This document shows positions 8,910 through 17,623 of a DNA stretch of 52,540 bases, piece by piece; the stretch's first letter is position 1, and every line of letters starts with the position of its first letter. Below the pieces are notes generated by a model. That model made no database searches and was not told the origin of the DNA. It worked only from the letters and a program-made list of their open reading frames with translations. The position numbers and the translations under genes are program-made. Source of the DNA: Burkholderia sp. IMCC1007 (GTDB taxonomy: Bacteria; Pseudomonadota; Gammaproteobacteria; Burkholderiales; Burkholderiaceae); assembly GCF_027257875.1 (NCBI RefSeq), contig NZ_JAPVQY010000026.1, forward strand, positions 46,543 to 99,082, given 5' to 3'.

Positions 8910-9827
8910 ATGGCCGATCCGACGCCCGACCTGCGCCAGTGGCGCTATTTCGTGACCGTTGCCGACGAGCGCCATTTCGGCCGCGCGGCCGAGCGGCTGT
9001 CGATGACGCAGCCGCCGCTGTCGCAGGCGATCCGCGCGCTCGAGGACGCGCTCGGCGTCGCGCTGTTCGTGCGCACCAAGCGCTCGGTTGCGCTGACCGC
9101 GGTCGGCGCCGCGCTGCTGCCCGACGTGCGCCGGCTGCTCGCGTCGGCCGATGCGCTGCCGCCGCTCGCGCAGCGCCTTGCGCGCGGCGAGGCCGGTTCG
9201 CTGTCGCTCGCGTTCGTGTCGACCGCCGATTACGGGCTGCTGCCGGCGCTGCTGCGCGCGTTCGGCGCGCGCTATCCGCAGGTGCGGCTGCAACTCGCGG
9301 AAGCGACGAGCGACGTGCAGATCGACGAACTCGTCGCGGGGCGCATCGATGCCGGGCTCGTGATTCCGCCGGTGCCGCCGCGTCACGCGGCCGGGCTGTC
9401 GTATCTGCCGGTCGTGCGCGAGCCGCTGGTGGTCGCGATGCCGGCGACCGCCGCGCCGGATGCCGGCGAGGACGAGCCAGTGCGTCTGGCCGAGGTGGCC
9501 GCGCTGCCGCTGGTGATCTTCCCGCGTCGTTTGGCGCCCGGCTTTTATGACATCATTACGGGCTGCTACGGCGCGGCGGGGGAAACCCCGCGCATCGGCC
9601 AGGAGGCGATCCAGATGCAGACGATCGTCAGCCTGGTATCGGCCGGCATGGGCGTCGCACTGGTGCCGCAGTCGTTGCGTAACCTGCGGCGTACCGGCGT
9701 GGTCTACCGGCCGCTTGCCGGCGACGCACCCGTCGTCGAGACGGGCCTCGTGTGGCGCACGGGCGACGTGAGCCCGGTGCTCGCCGGCTTCATCGACGTC
9801 GTGCGCGCGCACGGTCTTGCCACCTGA
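8910..9827 (+). CDS. LysR family transcriptional regulator
   Basis: This 305-residue regulator has the standard N-terminal winged helix-turn-helix (residues about 8-65, including RHFGRAAERLSMTQPPLSQA) and a C-terminal type 2 periplasmic-binding-like effector domain (about 93-295). The opening LRQWRYFVTVADERHFGRAAE is of the BenM/CatM-like group, which often respond to small organic acids. Its start is divergent from ilvD, so regulation of ilvD and of itself from the shared region is the simplest guess. The effector is unknown. Confidence 0.92.
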   Translation: MADPTPDLRQWRYFVTVADERHFGRAAERLSMTQPPLSQAIRALEDALGVALFVRTKRSVALTAVGAALLPDVRRLLASADALPPLAQRLARGEAGSLSLAFVSTADYGLLPALLRAFGARYPQVRLQLAEATSDVQIDELVAGRIDAGLVIPPVPPRHAAGLSYLPVVREPLVVAMPATAAPDAGEDEPVRLAEVAALPLVIFPRRLAPGFYDIITGCYGAAGETPRIGQEAIQMQTIVSLVSAGMGVALVPQSLRNLRRTGVVYRPLAGDAPVVETGLVWRTGDVSPVLAGFIDVVRAHGLAT

Positions 9828-9916
9828 TGCGAACGATGGCGCGCCGGCGCCGTCCAATGCGCGGTGCGGCACCTGTGCGAGTGCCGTACCGCATTCGAAA
9901 ACTTCATCGCTAACCC

Positions 9917-10807
9917 ATGATCATTCACCCGAATTTCGACCCCGTAGCGATTCACCTCGGGCCGCTCGCCGTGCGCTGGTACGGTCTCATGTATCTCGTC
10001 GGCTTCATCGCGGCGATCGTCGTCGGCCGGATCCGCCTGAAGCTGCCGCACGTCGCGGCGCAGGGCTGGACCGCGAAGGACATCGACGACATGATGTTCT
10101 ACGGCGTGCTCGGCACCGTGCTGGGCGGCCGGCTCGGCTACGTGCTGTTCTACAAGGCCGACTTCTACTTCGCGCATCCGCTCGACATCTTCAAGGTGTG
10201 GGAAGGCGGGATGTCGTTCCACGGCGGCTTCCTCGGCGTGACGCTCGCGATGGTGCTGTTTGCGTGGCAACGCAAGCGCAATTGGCTGCAGGTCACGGAT
10301 TTCGTCGCGCCGATGGTGCCGACGGGGCTCGCGGCCGGGCGGCTCGGCAACTTCATCAACGGCGAGCTGTGGGGCCGCGTGACCGATCCGAGCGCGCCGT
10401 GGGCGATGATGTTCCCCGGTGCGATGCGCGACGACGCGGCATGGCTGCCGAAGCATCCGGCGCTCGTCGAGCAGTGGCATCTCGCCGACGTGTTCATGCA
10501 GTACCAGATGTTGCCGCGTCATCCTTCGCAGCTCTACGAAATCGCGCTCGAGGGCATTGCGCTGTTCTTCGTGCTGTTCTTCTTCGCGCGCAAGCCGCGG
10601 CCGATGGGCGCCGTGTCCGCGCTGTTCCTGATCGGTTACGGCCTCGCGCGCTTCACCGTCGAATTCGCGCGCGAACCGGACGATTTCCTCGGCCTGCTCG
10701 CACTCGGCCTGTCGATGGGGCAGTGGCTGTCGCTGCCGATGATCATCGCGGGCATCGCGTTGATGGTGTGGGCGTATCGCCGTCACGCGAAGTATGCGGC
10801 TGCGTAA
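9917..10807 (+). CDS. lgt: prolipoprotein diacylglyceryl transferase
   Basis: This 296-residue inner-membrane enzyme transfers diacylglycerol from phosphatidylglycerol to the lipobox Cys of prolipoproteins. The signature [19 protein letters not shown] (about residues 140-158) and the essential His-containing SFHGGFLGV element (about 100-108) are intact, with seven hydrophobic segments. The length is standard. Its substrates in this window would include the OmpA-type and SodC-like lipoproteins. It stands alone, ending before a terminator facing the SIMPL gene. Confidence 0.96.
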   Translation: MIIHPNFDPVAIHLGPLAVRWYGLMYLVGFIAAIVVGRIRLKLPHVAAQGWTAKDIDDMMFYGVLGTVLGGRLGYVLFYKADFYFAHPLDIFKVWEGGMSFHGGFLGVTLAMVLFAWQRKRNWLQVTDFVAPMVPTGLAAGRLGNFINGELWGRVTDPSAPWAMMFPGAMRDDAAWLPKHPALVEQWHLADVFMQYQMLPRHPSQLYEIALEGIALFFVLFFFARKPRPMGAVSALFLIGYGLARFTVEFAREPDDFLGLLALGLSMGQWLSLPMIIAGIALMVWAYRRHAKYAAA

Positions 10808-10890
10808 CGGTCGATACCGGTGATGCAGCCGGTGCAATGCCGATACGTACCATCGGCATCGCATCGCATCGAACGCACGGTCACCAATGG

Positions 10891-10917
10891 AAACGCCGGC
10901 CCGAGGGCCGGCGTTTT
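10891..10917. terminator. terminator between lgt and SIMPL gene
   Basis: The hairpin AACGCCGGCC-CGA-GGGCCGGCGTT is flanked by A on one side and T on the other. It lies between convergent genes and can serve both. Confidence 0.8.
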
Positions 10918-10946
10918 CGCATCTGCGTGCAGCGGCGCGATGCGCG

Positions 10947-11687
10947 TTACTTCATCTGCACGGATCCGTTGACCGTCACCGAGACGGTCGCCTTGCCGCC
11001 TTCGACCGAGATCGGCGCGCTCATCTTCGCGCTGTCCATCGGCGCCGCGGCCATCGCCATCATGCGCGGATACGGTTGAACGTTGCGGCTGCCGCCGACG
11101 TTCACGTCGCGGATCGAATAGCTGCTGTAGCCGAACGCCTTTGCGGCTTCGTCCGCGCGTGCGCGGAACGACTTGATCGCGTCGGTGGTGAGCTTCTGCT
11201 CGGCTGCGCGCTGAGCTTCCGGCGACAGCGAGAACTCGACGTTCGCGACCTGCATCTGGTTCGACAGCTGGCCCGCGAGTTTGGACGCCGCCGCGAAATC
11301 GCGCGACTCGAGCACGACCTCGGTGCGGCCGCGCCATGCGGAAATCTTCCCGTCGCGATCGGTGCTCGGATACACGGAGAACGCGCCGGTATGCGCGGTG
11401 ACGCCCGACACGCCCTTCGCCTGCGCGAGCGCTGCGTCGGCGCGCTGGTTCAGCGCCGACGTCAGGCTGCCCGGATCCTTCGCCTGCTGCTCGTAGAACA
11501 GCGTGATGTGGATGATGTCCTGCGGCACGTCGGCGCTGGCCTGCGACGACAGCGACAGCACGCCCGCCGGCTCGGGAAAGTGCGGGTTCGCGGTTTGTGC
11601 ATGCGCGGCCGGCGCTGCAAGCGTCAGCGCGACGGGCACGGCCGCGGCAAGCACGAGCGACAGCGCGAGTGCGGATTTCTTGGTCAT
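10947..11687 (-). CDS. SIMPL (DUF541) domain periplasmic protein
   Basis: This 246-residue protein has a clear signal peptide (MTKKSALALSLVLAAAVPVALTLAAPAAHA) followed by a SIMPL/DUF541 domain. The domain starts with GVLSLSSQASADVPQDIIHITLFYEQQA and includes the typical YSSYSIRDVNVGGS region near residues 180-195. Family members are periplasmic or surface proteins (BP26/OMP28 type) of uncertain function, some oligomeric. AAGGAG lies just ahead of the ATG. It is probably transcribed alone. Confidence 0.88.
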   Translation of the reverse strand: MTKKSALALSLVLAAAVPVALTLAAPAAHAQTANPHFPEPAGVLSLSSQASADVPQDIIHITLFYEQQAKDPGSLTSALNQRADAALAQAKGVSGVTAHTGAFSVYPSTDRDGKISAWRGRTEVVLESRDFAAASKLAGQLSNQMQVANVEFSLSPEAQRAAEQKLTTDAIKSFRARADEAAKAFGYSSYSIRDVNVGGSRNVQPYPRMMAMAAAPMDSAKMSAPISVEGGKATVSVTVNGSVQMK

Positions 11688-11755
11688 TGTTGGACTCCTT
11701 GTGCGAGGGCGCGCACGCGGATCACGCGTGCGCGACGCGCGCGTACCGCGCGACG

Positions 11756-11790
11756 AAAAAACCGCCGTCGGCCAGATCGGCGGACGGCGG
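11756..11790 (-). terminator. terminator after EVE-domain gene
   Basis: On the minus strand, CCGCCGTC and GACGGCGG pair around a 13-base loop and are followed by six T. It lies downstream of the EVE gene and upstream of the SIMPL start, so it separates the two units. Confidence 0.8.
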
Positions 11791-11867
11791 TTGCTTAGGC
11801 TGCGCGAACGCGCAGCGAGTTCCGTGGCGGCGGCGCGGGTTGACCGGATTTGACGTTTCGCGCACGC

Positions 11868-12329
11868 CTACTTCATCAGCTTTTCGGTGATGAAGCGCCA
11901 TTCAGCACGCGTGACGGGCGTGATCGACAACCGGTTGCCGCGCGCGAGCACGCGCATGTCGGCGAGCTCCTCGTGTTCGCGCAGCGCCGCGAGCGGCACG
12001 AGCGGCGACTTCTTCACGAAGCGCACGTCGACGAGCAGCCAGCGCGGCGTTTCCTGCGTCGACTTCGGGTCGTAGTACGGACTTTTCGGATCGAACTGGG
12101 TCGGATCAGGGTAGGGCGTGGACGACACTTCGGCAAGCCCCGCGATGCCCGGCTCGGGGCAGCTCGAGTGATAGAACAGCACACCGTCGCCGATCTTCAT
12201 CGTGTCGCGCATGAAGTTGCGCGCCTGATAGTTGCGCACGCCAGTCCATGGCAACGAACGCTGCGGTGCGTTCGCGAGATCGTCGATGCTTGCTTCGTCC
12301 GGTTCGGACTTCATCAGCCAGTATTGCAT
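11868..12329 (-). CDS. EVE domain-containing protein
   Basis: This 153-residue protein consists essentially of one EVE (PUA-like) domain. It opens MQYWLMKSEPDEASIDDL, with WTGVRNYQARNFMRDTM and GDGVLFYHSSC, which match the bacterial relatives of thymocyte nuclear protein 1. EVE domains are thought to recognise modified bases in DNA or RNA. I start at 12329 because the family begins here; upstream codons in the same frame are low-complexity Arg/Cys. Neighbours (6S RNA, zapA) do not reveal its role. Confidence 0.9.
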   Translation of the reverse strand: MQYWLMKSEPDEASIDDLANAPQRSLPWTGVRNYQARNFMRDTMKIGDGVLFYHSSCPEPGIAGLAEVSSTPYPDPTQFDPKSPYYDPKSTQETPRWLLVDVRFVKKSPLVPLAALREHEELADMRVLARGNRLSITPVTRAEWRFITEKLMK

Positions 12330-12640
12330 GGATCGTAATCGACGCAGAAAGGGCACGAGGGTTGTTTGCATGCGGAACGCGCATGCGTTGCCACGAGAGC
12401 GGCGGCTCGCCAGGCGCGCGGCGCTGCCAATACTAGCGCATTCGCAGCGAGTGCAACGCGGCGAGCGGTCGTTCCCGTGGCAACTCGAGATAAAAAAAGC
12501 ATGTCGTGGGAATGCGCGACATCGCCGGCATGGCGGCGTCGTTCGTCGCGTGTTTGACTTGCCAAACGGCACGCGTCACTGCTTGCCGTGCGAGTGATGT
12601 CGGGCATTCGCACGCGCGTTCCGCATGCAAACAGACCCTG
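12330..12640. other. 311-base gap with long inverted repeat pair
   Basis: No credible gene is seen here. It holds the promoter side of the EVE gene, plus two inverted 24-base arms (12364-12387 and 12609-12632, 23 of 24 paired). Inside is a second inverted pair, GTTGCCACG at 12387-12395 and CGTGGCAAC at 12475-12483. The short reading frames inside have no conserved look. Confidence 0.55.
12364..12632. repeat. 24-bp terminal-type inverted repeats, 221 bp apart
   Basis: The left arm begins GTTTGCATGCGGAACGCGC at 12364, and the right arm (12609-12632) is its reverse complement except for one base. Similarity continues outward for a few bases with a one-base gap. No transposase or target-site duplication is evident. 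The size and arms resemble a small non-autonomous element, or a long-range RNA hairpin just past the 6S terminator. Confidence 0.65.
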
Positions 12641-12676
12641 AAAAAGGAAACGGCATCGGGAGTTCCCGATGCCGTT
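12641..12676 (-). terminator. terminator of 6S RNA
   Basis: On the minus strand a 12-base stem AACGGCATCGGG / CCCGATGCCGTT closes a four-base loop and is followed by TCCTTTTTC. It lies immediately after the 6S RNA. Confidence 0.85.
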
Positions 12677-12679
12677 GAA

Positions 12680-12864
12680 TAGGCCCCCGCCTTGGCCGCT
12701 AGGCCGGCATCCTGAACCTGGGGTTCAGAATTGGTCGCAGTTAGCAGCACTTCGGGTACATCAGACAGAGTGACGCGCGCGCCCGTGCTACAAATTTCCG
12801 CAACCGTGCACATGGCATTGGTTCAAGGAATATATGACCTTGGCGAACCAGGCAGGGAAGCTGA
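12680..12864 (-). ncRNA. ssrS: 6S RNA
   Basis: This sits directly downstream of zapA, the usual place of the 6S RNA that binds sigma70 RNA polymerase in stationary phase. On the minus strand the 5' part (CCCTGCCTGGTTCGCC) can pair with the 3' part (GGCCAAGGCGGGGG) as the closing stem. Inside lie CCTTGAACC, CTAACTGCGACC and CTGAACCCCAGGTTCAGG, blocks typical of betaproteobacterial 6S. Its length of about 185 nt and the terminator that follows fit. The exact ends are estimates. Confidence 0.82.
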
Positions 12865-12941
12865 CTGAACTGTGTTTCGTTGCGCCAATTTGACCACCGT
12901 TGATCGCCGAGATCAAGGGGAATCGACGCATCGATCAAACC

Positions 12942-13256
12942 TTACTGCGTCTCGTGCTGTGCGAGCACCGCGCCGAGCTGTTCGTTCATCTGGTGCATTG
13001 TACGACGGATTTCTTCCGCCGGAAATGCTTCACCGTGCCGCACGCTGGTTTGCAGTCGCAGCAATTCGGATGCGAGCGACAATGCGGCCATCACGGCGAT
13101 GCGATCGGTGCCGCGCACCGAACTGTTCGCGCGGATTTTCGACATTTCGGCGTCGACGCGCGCGACGGCCTCGAGCAGCGCCGCTTCGGTTTCGGCCGAA
13201 CAGGCGAGCCGATACGGCTGACCGAGAATCGAGACTTCGATCTGCTTGGTGCTCAT
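12942..13256 (-). CDS. zapA: cell division protein ZapA
   Basis: This 104-residue protein matches ZapA, which bundles FtsZ protofilaments at the division ring. The N-terminal domain starts MSTKQIEVSILGQPYRLAC and runs through EAALLEAVARVDAEMSKIR; the C-terminal half is a long helix for antiparallel dimerisation. Its ATG overlaps the stop of the upstream coiled-coil gene by four bases (ATGA), so the two are translationally coupled. 6S RNA follows, as in many proteobacteria. Confidence 0.92.
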   Translation of the reverse strand: MSTKQIEVSILGQPYRLACSAETEAALLEAVARVDAEMSKIRANSSVRGTDRIAVMAALSLASELLRLQTSVRHGEAFPAEEIRRTMHQMNEQLGAVLAQHETQ

Positions 13257-13603
13257 GCATGTTCTCCGTGGCTGGCCGCGTCATCGCTATCCGTACGCGC
13301 CTGCGCGTCCAGCAGATCGAGCTGATTGTCGGCCTGCTCCGCGCTCTTCGAGCGCGGCAGCTTTTCGAGAATCGCGTTCAGTTTGACCTGCGCGTCGTCG
13401 ATCTTTGCCGACAGGGTGTCGCGCTCGGCCGCGAGCGCATTGCGTTCCTCGCGCAGTTGCGCGAGTTCCGCTCGGACCGTGTCCGCTTCCGTGCGCAATT
13501 GCGCGACCTGCTCCTCGAGCGCGAGCCGTTCCGTGTGATAGCGCTTGTTCAGCGAAATCAGACGGCCAATATTTTGAGATAAGGTTTCGAGTTCGTTGAG
13601 CAT
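13253..13603 (-). CDS. ZapB-like coiled-coil division protein
   Basis: This 116-residue protein is almost entirely coiled coil: heptad-like L/A spacing runs from MLNELETLSQNIGRLISLNKRY to about residue 80, with an acidic, probably unstructured tail. Small proteins of this type precede zapA in betaproteobacteria (I recall the TIGR02449/ZapB-like label). The four-base overlap with zapA suggests that both act at the division ring. AGGACG precedes the ATG. Divergent from the cobalamin riboswitch unit. Confidence 0.82.
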   Translation of the reverse strand: MLNELETLSQNIGRLISLNKRYHTERLALEEQVAQLRTEADTVRAELAQLREERNALAAERDTLSAKIDDAQVKLNAILEKLPRSKSAEQADNQLDLLDAQARTDSDDAASHGEHA

Positions 13604-13779
13604 CTGCTGCGTCCTCTAAAGACCCAGCATTTTAGCGCGGAATAACGCACATTCCGACATCTGTAACGTTTCCAGTCGTAACACCCCCGCTTCTTGCCTC
13701 GAATATGCGTGCCGAGCGTGCTCCGAAACGCGCGCTTGCCGCTTTCTTGACGCTCGTGCGGCCCGCTCCTAAACTGGCG

Positions 13780-14005
13780 CCGCCTCGGTGCTCGCGCGTG
13801 CGTCGCGCGGTTAAACGGGAAGCAGGGCGCGTACTCCGCCAGGACCTCGCCAACCTGCGCTGCCCCCGCAACGGTAAGCGGCCGCGTCGCAAGACGCAGG
13901 CCGGCTCGGGCGTGTCTGCGTGCAGGTTTCGCACGCGGGCACGGGCCACTGCGCGCGACACGCGCGGGAAGGCGAGCCGGTACGCTGCAGCCCGGATACC
14001 GGCCG
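13780..14005 (+). promoter_or_regulatory. cobalamin riboswitch
   Basis: Conserved parts occur in the right order: GGTTAAACGGGAA (13809-13821), the CTGCGCTGCCCCCGCAACGG segment near 13854-13873, the B12-box core GCCACTG at 13944-13950, then GGGAAGGCG, and the closing GCCCGGATACCGGCC at 13989-14003. Such elements shut off downstream B12 uptake and synthesis genes when adenosylcobalamin is plentiful. The first feature downstream is a decayed receptor gene, then btuC-btuD-cobT-cobS-cobC, so it likely still controls this operon. Confidence 0.92.
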
Positions 14006-14083
14006 AGGCGAGGGGCCCGCACGGGCTTCGTGACGCGTGGCCTGCGGGGAAGCGGGGCGCGCAGTGCTTCACGGGACTTCTTC

Positions 14084-14700
14084 GATGCTGACCCCAATCG
14101 TTCGCTCGACGCTCGGCGCGCAACGCGGATTGCCGCTCGCCGCCGTCGGGCGGACTACCGCACACGGCGATCCGGCGCGATTCACGGCGACGTGCGCCGT
14201 CGTGGCGACCGTGCGTGCCGCGTCGATCGCGTCGAGCGCGTCGAGCGCCAATGTGGCGTGGCCCGCGACGATCGTATCGCGCGTGCCGCGCACGCTCGCG
14301 AATGCCGACGCGCAGTGCACCGGATTCGATACGCCGGACCGCGCCGCACGCACGGACACTGACCCGATGTGGCGGCTTCCACTATATTGCGCAGAACGTA
14401 CGCCGCAGAAAGGTGGCGCGCCTCGCCGGATCGTCGCAGCACCAACGCGCCACGGCCGACGCGCGGCTGGCCGCGGGTCGCGATGTCGCGGGATGCGGCT
14501 CGGCGATCACGAAATGGCCGACGTCGCGGTGCACGACGACATTGCCGCGTCGCGATACGTCCGTGAACGCTTCAACAACCCCTGTTCCACGAGGATGACG
14601 AGCTTGCGTATTCCCACAACACGCCGAAGCGCCGCGACCGTGTCGCGTTCGACCGGCACCGGCGGTCAGCGGATGCGTCGCGCGTGGTGCGCGATGCCGC
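14084..14700 (+). pseudogene. btuB: remnant of btuB-like TonB-dependent B12 receptor
   Basis: No intact gene fills the space between the riboswitch and btuC. From the ATG at 14084 one frame reads a signal-like start (MLTPIVRSTLGAQRGLPLAA). Near 14500-14580 the same frame gives MADVAVHDDIAASRYVRERFNN, resembling the penultimate strands of BtuB receptors (DVAV..DI....VRVENLFN). A shift near 14585 then gives LFHEDELAYSHNTPKR, like the conserved YELAYGYNTP-R end of BtuB. Only about 600 of an expected ~1,900 bases remain, so the barrel middle is deleted and the frame broken. The identification rests on motif memory; a short unrelated gene is the alternative. Confidence 0.6.
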
Positions 14701-14707
14701 GCAGCGC

Positions 14708-15706
14708 ATGAGCGCCGTCCGGGCCGCCACGATCTGGGCCGTACTGGCGGCCGTGGTCGCCATGCTGTTCGTCGCGTCGCTGTCGATCGGCAGCGTGCCG
14801 ATGTCGCCGTGGCAAGCGCTCGCATCGCTCGTTCCCCACGGCGGCGATGCGCTGTTCGCCGACATCGTGCGCACGCTGCGGCTGCCGCGCGCACTCGCCG
14901 GCTTCGCATGCGGCGCGCTGCTCGCGCTGGCCGGTGCGCTGCTGCAGGTGCTGCTGCGCAATCCGCTCGCGGAGCCGTACGTGCTCGGCGTGTCGGGCGG
15001 CGCGGCGGGCTTCGCGCTCGTCGCGATGATCGCGGGCGCCGCATGGTGGCTCGTCGATGCGTCGGCGTTCGCGGGCTCGCTCGTGTCGGTCGCGTTGGTG
15101 CTCGGGCTCGCGCGTCGCGAACTGTGGCGCGGCGAATCGCGCGATGCGTCGCCGCGGCTGCTGCTCACCGGTGTCGTGATCGCGGCTGGATGGGGCGCGC
15201 TCGTCACGCTGCTGCTGTCGCTCGCGCCCGACGGCCGGTTGCGCGGCATCCTGTTCTGGCTGACGGGCGACCTGAACGGCGTAAGCGCGCCGTGGTTCGC
15301 ATGGGGCGCGCTGCTCGTGGCCGCCTGCATCGCGCTGCCGGCCGCGCCGCAACTGAACGTGCTGCTGCGCGGCGATGCAACCGCGCTCGCGCTCGGCGTG
15401 CCGGTCGCGCGGCTGCGGGTGCGGATCTATCTCGTCGCGTCGCTGGCCGCCGCGGCGGCGGTGACGACGGCCGGCACGATCGGCTTCGTCGGTCTCGTCG
15501 TCCCGCATGCGCTGCGGCTCGCGTTCGGCAACGACCAGCGCATGCTGCTGCCCGCGGCGATGCTGGCGGGCGGCGGCGGCGTGATGGCGGCCGATCTGCT
15601 CGCGCGCACCGCGATCGCGCCCGCGCAATTGCCGGTCGGCGTGATGACCGCGTTGATCGGCGTGCCGGTGTTCCTGTGGATGTTGCTGAGGAGACCGATG
15701 CGATGA
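14708..15706 (+). CDS. btuC: B12 ABC transporter permease BtuC (FecCD family)
   Basis: This 332-residue permease has about ten hydrophobic segments and FecCD family signatures: FACGALLALAGALLQVLLRNPLAEPYVLGVSGGAA (residues about 75-110) and GTIGFVGLVVPHALRL (about 256-271), which contacts the ATPase. Siderophore permeases share this fold, but the riboswitch upstream and the cob genes downstream point to cobalamin. I start at 14708 (MSAVRAATIW). The last codon overlaps btuD by four bases. Confidence 0.88.
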   Translation: MSAVRAATIWAVLAAVVAMLFVASLSIGSVPMSPWQALASLVPHGGDALFADIVRTLRLPRALAGFACGALLALAGALLQVLLRNPLAEPYVLGVSGGAAGFALVAMIAGAAWWLVDASAFAGSLVSVALVLGLARRELWRGESRDASPRLLLTGVVIAAGWGALVTLLLSLAPDGRLRGILFWLTGDLNGVSAPWFAWGALLVAACIALPAAPQLNVLLRGDATALALGVPVARLRVRIYLVASLAAAAAVTTAGTIGFVGLVVPHALRLAFGNDQRMLLPAAMLAGGGGVMAADLLARTAIAPAQLPVGVMTALIGVPVFLWMLLRRPMR

Positions 15707-16515
15707 CGCTGACCGCAACGCGCAGCGCGGGTGACATGACGTACACGGCGGCCGGCGTGACGCTGAAGGCCGGCGACCGTACGCTGCTCGACGGCTTCAC
15801 GCAGACGTTCCGGCCGGGCGAGATCTGGTGTGTCGCCGGGCCGAACGGCGCCGGCAAGACGACGCTGCTCGCGACGCTCGCGGGGCTGCAGCCGCCGGCC
15901 GGCGGCCACGTCGAGATCGACGGGCGGCCGCTTGCGGGATGGCCGCCGGAGCAGCTCGCGCAACGGCGCGCGTTGATGCCGCAGCAACTGCACGACGCAT
16001 TCAGCGCGACGGTATTCGATACAGTGCTGCTGAACCGCTTTCCGTATCTGGGCGGCTGGGGTTGGGAGCGTGACGGCGACCGCGCGGCCGCGCGCGATGC
16101 GCTCGCGACGTTCGGGCTGACCGCGCTCGCATCGCGCGATGTGCTGTCGCTGTCCGGCGGCGAGCGTCAGCGCGTCGCGCTGGCCGCGACGCTGTGCCAG
16201 GATGCGCCGCTGATGCTGCTCGACGAGCCGCTCGCGCATCTGGACCTGCATCACCAGATCGATTGCCTGAGCGCGCTCGCCGCATGGCTCGACGCGGGCC
16301 CGCGCACGGTGCTGTTCTCGTGCCACGACCTCAATCTCGCGCGGCGTTTCGCGACGCACGCGCTGTTGCTCGACGGTCGTGGCCATGCATGGGCCGGCCC
16401 CGTGCACGACGTGCTGACGCCGGCGCGTGCGAGCGAGGCCTTCGGCTATCCGCTCGTGCTGATCCGCGAGAACGGCCGCGACGCGCTGCTGCCCGCGTGG
16501 CCCGAGCGGCGATGA
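15703..16515 (+). CDS. btuD: B12 ABC transporter ATP-binding protein BtuD
   Basis: This 270-residue ATPase energises BtuC. Walker A is GPNGAGKTT (about residues 46-54), the signature is LSGGERQRVALA (about 150-161) and Walker B is LMLLDEPLAHLDLHHQ (about 171-186), with the switch His in SCHDLNLARR (about 206-215). GAGGAGA lies ahead of the ATG, which overlaps the btuC stop. Its binding-protein partner BtuF is encoded on the opposite strand 3 kb away, so the importer is split over two transcripts. Confidence 0.9.
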   Translation: MTLTATRSAGDMTYTAAGVTLKAGDRTLLDGFTQTFRPGEIWCVAGPNGAGKTTLLATLAGLQPPAGGHVEIDGRPLAGWPPEQLAQRRALMPQQLHDAFSATVFDTVLLNRFPYLGGWGWERDGDRAAARDALATFGLTALASRDVLSLSGGERQRVALAATLCQDAPLMLLDEPLAHLDLHHQIDCLSALAAWLDAGPRTVLFSCHDLNLARRFATHALLLDGRGHAWAGPVHDVLTPARASEAFGYPLVLIRENGRDALLPAWPERR

Positions 16516-16567
16516 TCTTCCTTCTATCGATGCGCGGCACCGGCCGCGCCAACGAGGCAACCTTCCG

Positions 16568-17623
16568 ATGACGAACCCGACCGACTTCCCGCCCGCGATC
16601 GCACCGCTCGACGACGCGCTGCGCAAGCGCCTGCAGCATGTGATCGATCACAAGACCAAGCCGCCCGGCAGCCTCGGCCAGCTCGAGGCGCTTGCGTTGC
16701 AGATCGGGCTCATTCAGCGCACCGAGCGGCCGCACGTGCAGCGTCCCGTGACGATCGTGTTCGCCGGCGACCACGGGATCGCGGCCGAAGGCGTGAGCCC
16801 GTATCCGCAATCGGTCACCGCGCAGATGGTCGCGAACTTCCTCGCGGGCGGCGCGGCGATCAACGCGTTCTCCGGCGTCGCGCAGAGCGCACTCGAGATC
16901 GTCGATGCCGGCGTTGCGTCGCCGCTGCCGGTATCCGACCGGCTCGTGTCGTTGCCGATCGCGCGCGGCACGCGCAACTTCGCGGTCGAGCCCGCGATGA
17001 CGCGCGACGAGGCGAACACCGCGCTCGCGGCCGGCGCCGCACGCGTGCGGCTGCATGCATCGCTCGGCACGAACGTGATCGGCTTCGGCGAAATGGGGAT
17101 CGCAAACACGTCGTCCGCCGCGTGCATGATGAGCCGGCTGCTCGACGTGCCGATCGACGCGTGCGTCGGCCGCGGCACGGGGCTCGACGACCAGGGGCTC
17201 GCGCACAAGCGCGCGGTGCTCGGCCGCGCGCTCGTCAGGCATTCGCATGCGATCGCGCCGATCGACGTGCTCGCGACGTTCGGCGGCTTCGAGATCGCGA
17301 TGATGACGGGTGCGTATCTCGCGGCCGCGAGCGAACGGATGACGATCCTAGTCGACGGCTTCATCGCGACGTCCGCGCTGCTCGTCGCGGAACGCATCGC
17401 GCCCGGCGTGCGCGACTACTGCGTGTTCTCGCATGCATCGCACGAGGCCGGGCACCGGCGCATGCTCGAGCATTTCGGCGCGAAACCGCTGCTCGCGCTC
17501 GACCTGCGGCTCGGCGAAGGCACGGGCGCGGCACTCGCACTGCCGCTCGTGCGCGCGGCGGCCGCCTTCCTCGCCGAGATGGCGAGCTTCGAGTCCGCCG
17601 GCGTCGACAACCGTGACGCCTGA
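16568..17623 (+). CDS. cobT: nicotinate-nucleotide:dimethylbenzimidazole phosphoribosyltransferase
   Basis: This 351-residue enzyme makes alpha-ribazole phosphate from nicotinate mononucleotide and 5,6-dimethylbenzimidazole for the lower ligand of cobalamin. The family markers are present: DHKTKPPGSLGQLEALALQI near the start, the FAGDHGIAAEGVSPYPQSVT block (about 62-81), EMGIANTSSAA (about 176-186) and the C-terminal DLRLGEGTGAALALPLVRAA with the catalytic Glu. The length is normal. It overlaps cobS, its next pathway step. Confidence 0.96.
   Translation: MTNPTDFPPAIAPLDDALRKRLQHVIDHKTKPPGSLGQLEALALQIGLIQRTERPHVQRPVTIVFAGDHGIAAEGVSPYPQSVTAQMVANFLAGGAAINAFSGVAQSALEIVDAGVASPLPVSDRLVSLPIARGTRNFAVEPAMTRDEANTALAAGAARVRLHASLGTNVIGFGEMGIANTSSAACMMSRLLDVPIDACVGRGTGLDDQGLAHKRAVLGRALVRHSHAIAPIDVLATFGGFEIAMMTGAYLAAASERMTILVDGFIATSALLVAERIAPGVRDYCVFSHASHEAGHRRMLEHFGAKPLLALDLRLGEGTGAALALPLVRAAAAFLAEMASFESAGVDNRDA

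Noticed and set aside
14069..14359. 96-codon minus-strand frame between riboswitch and btuC
   Set aside because: It looks fairly well-formed, but it would end against the riboswitch and has no family. Receptor-like fragments on the plus strand explain the region better.
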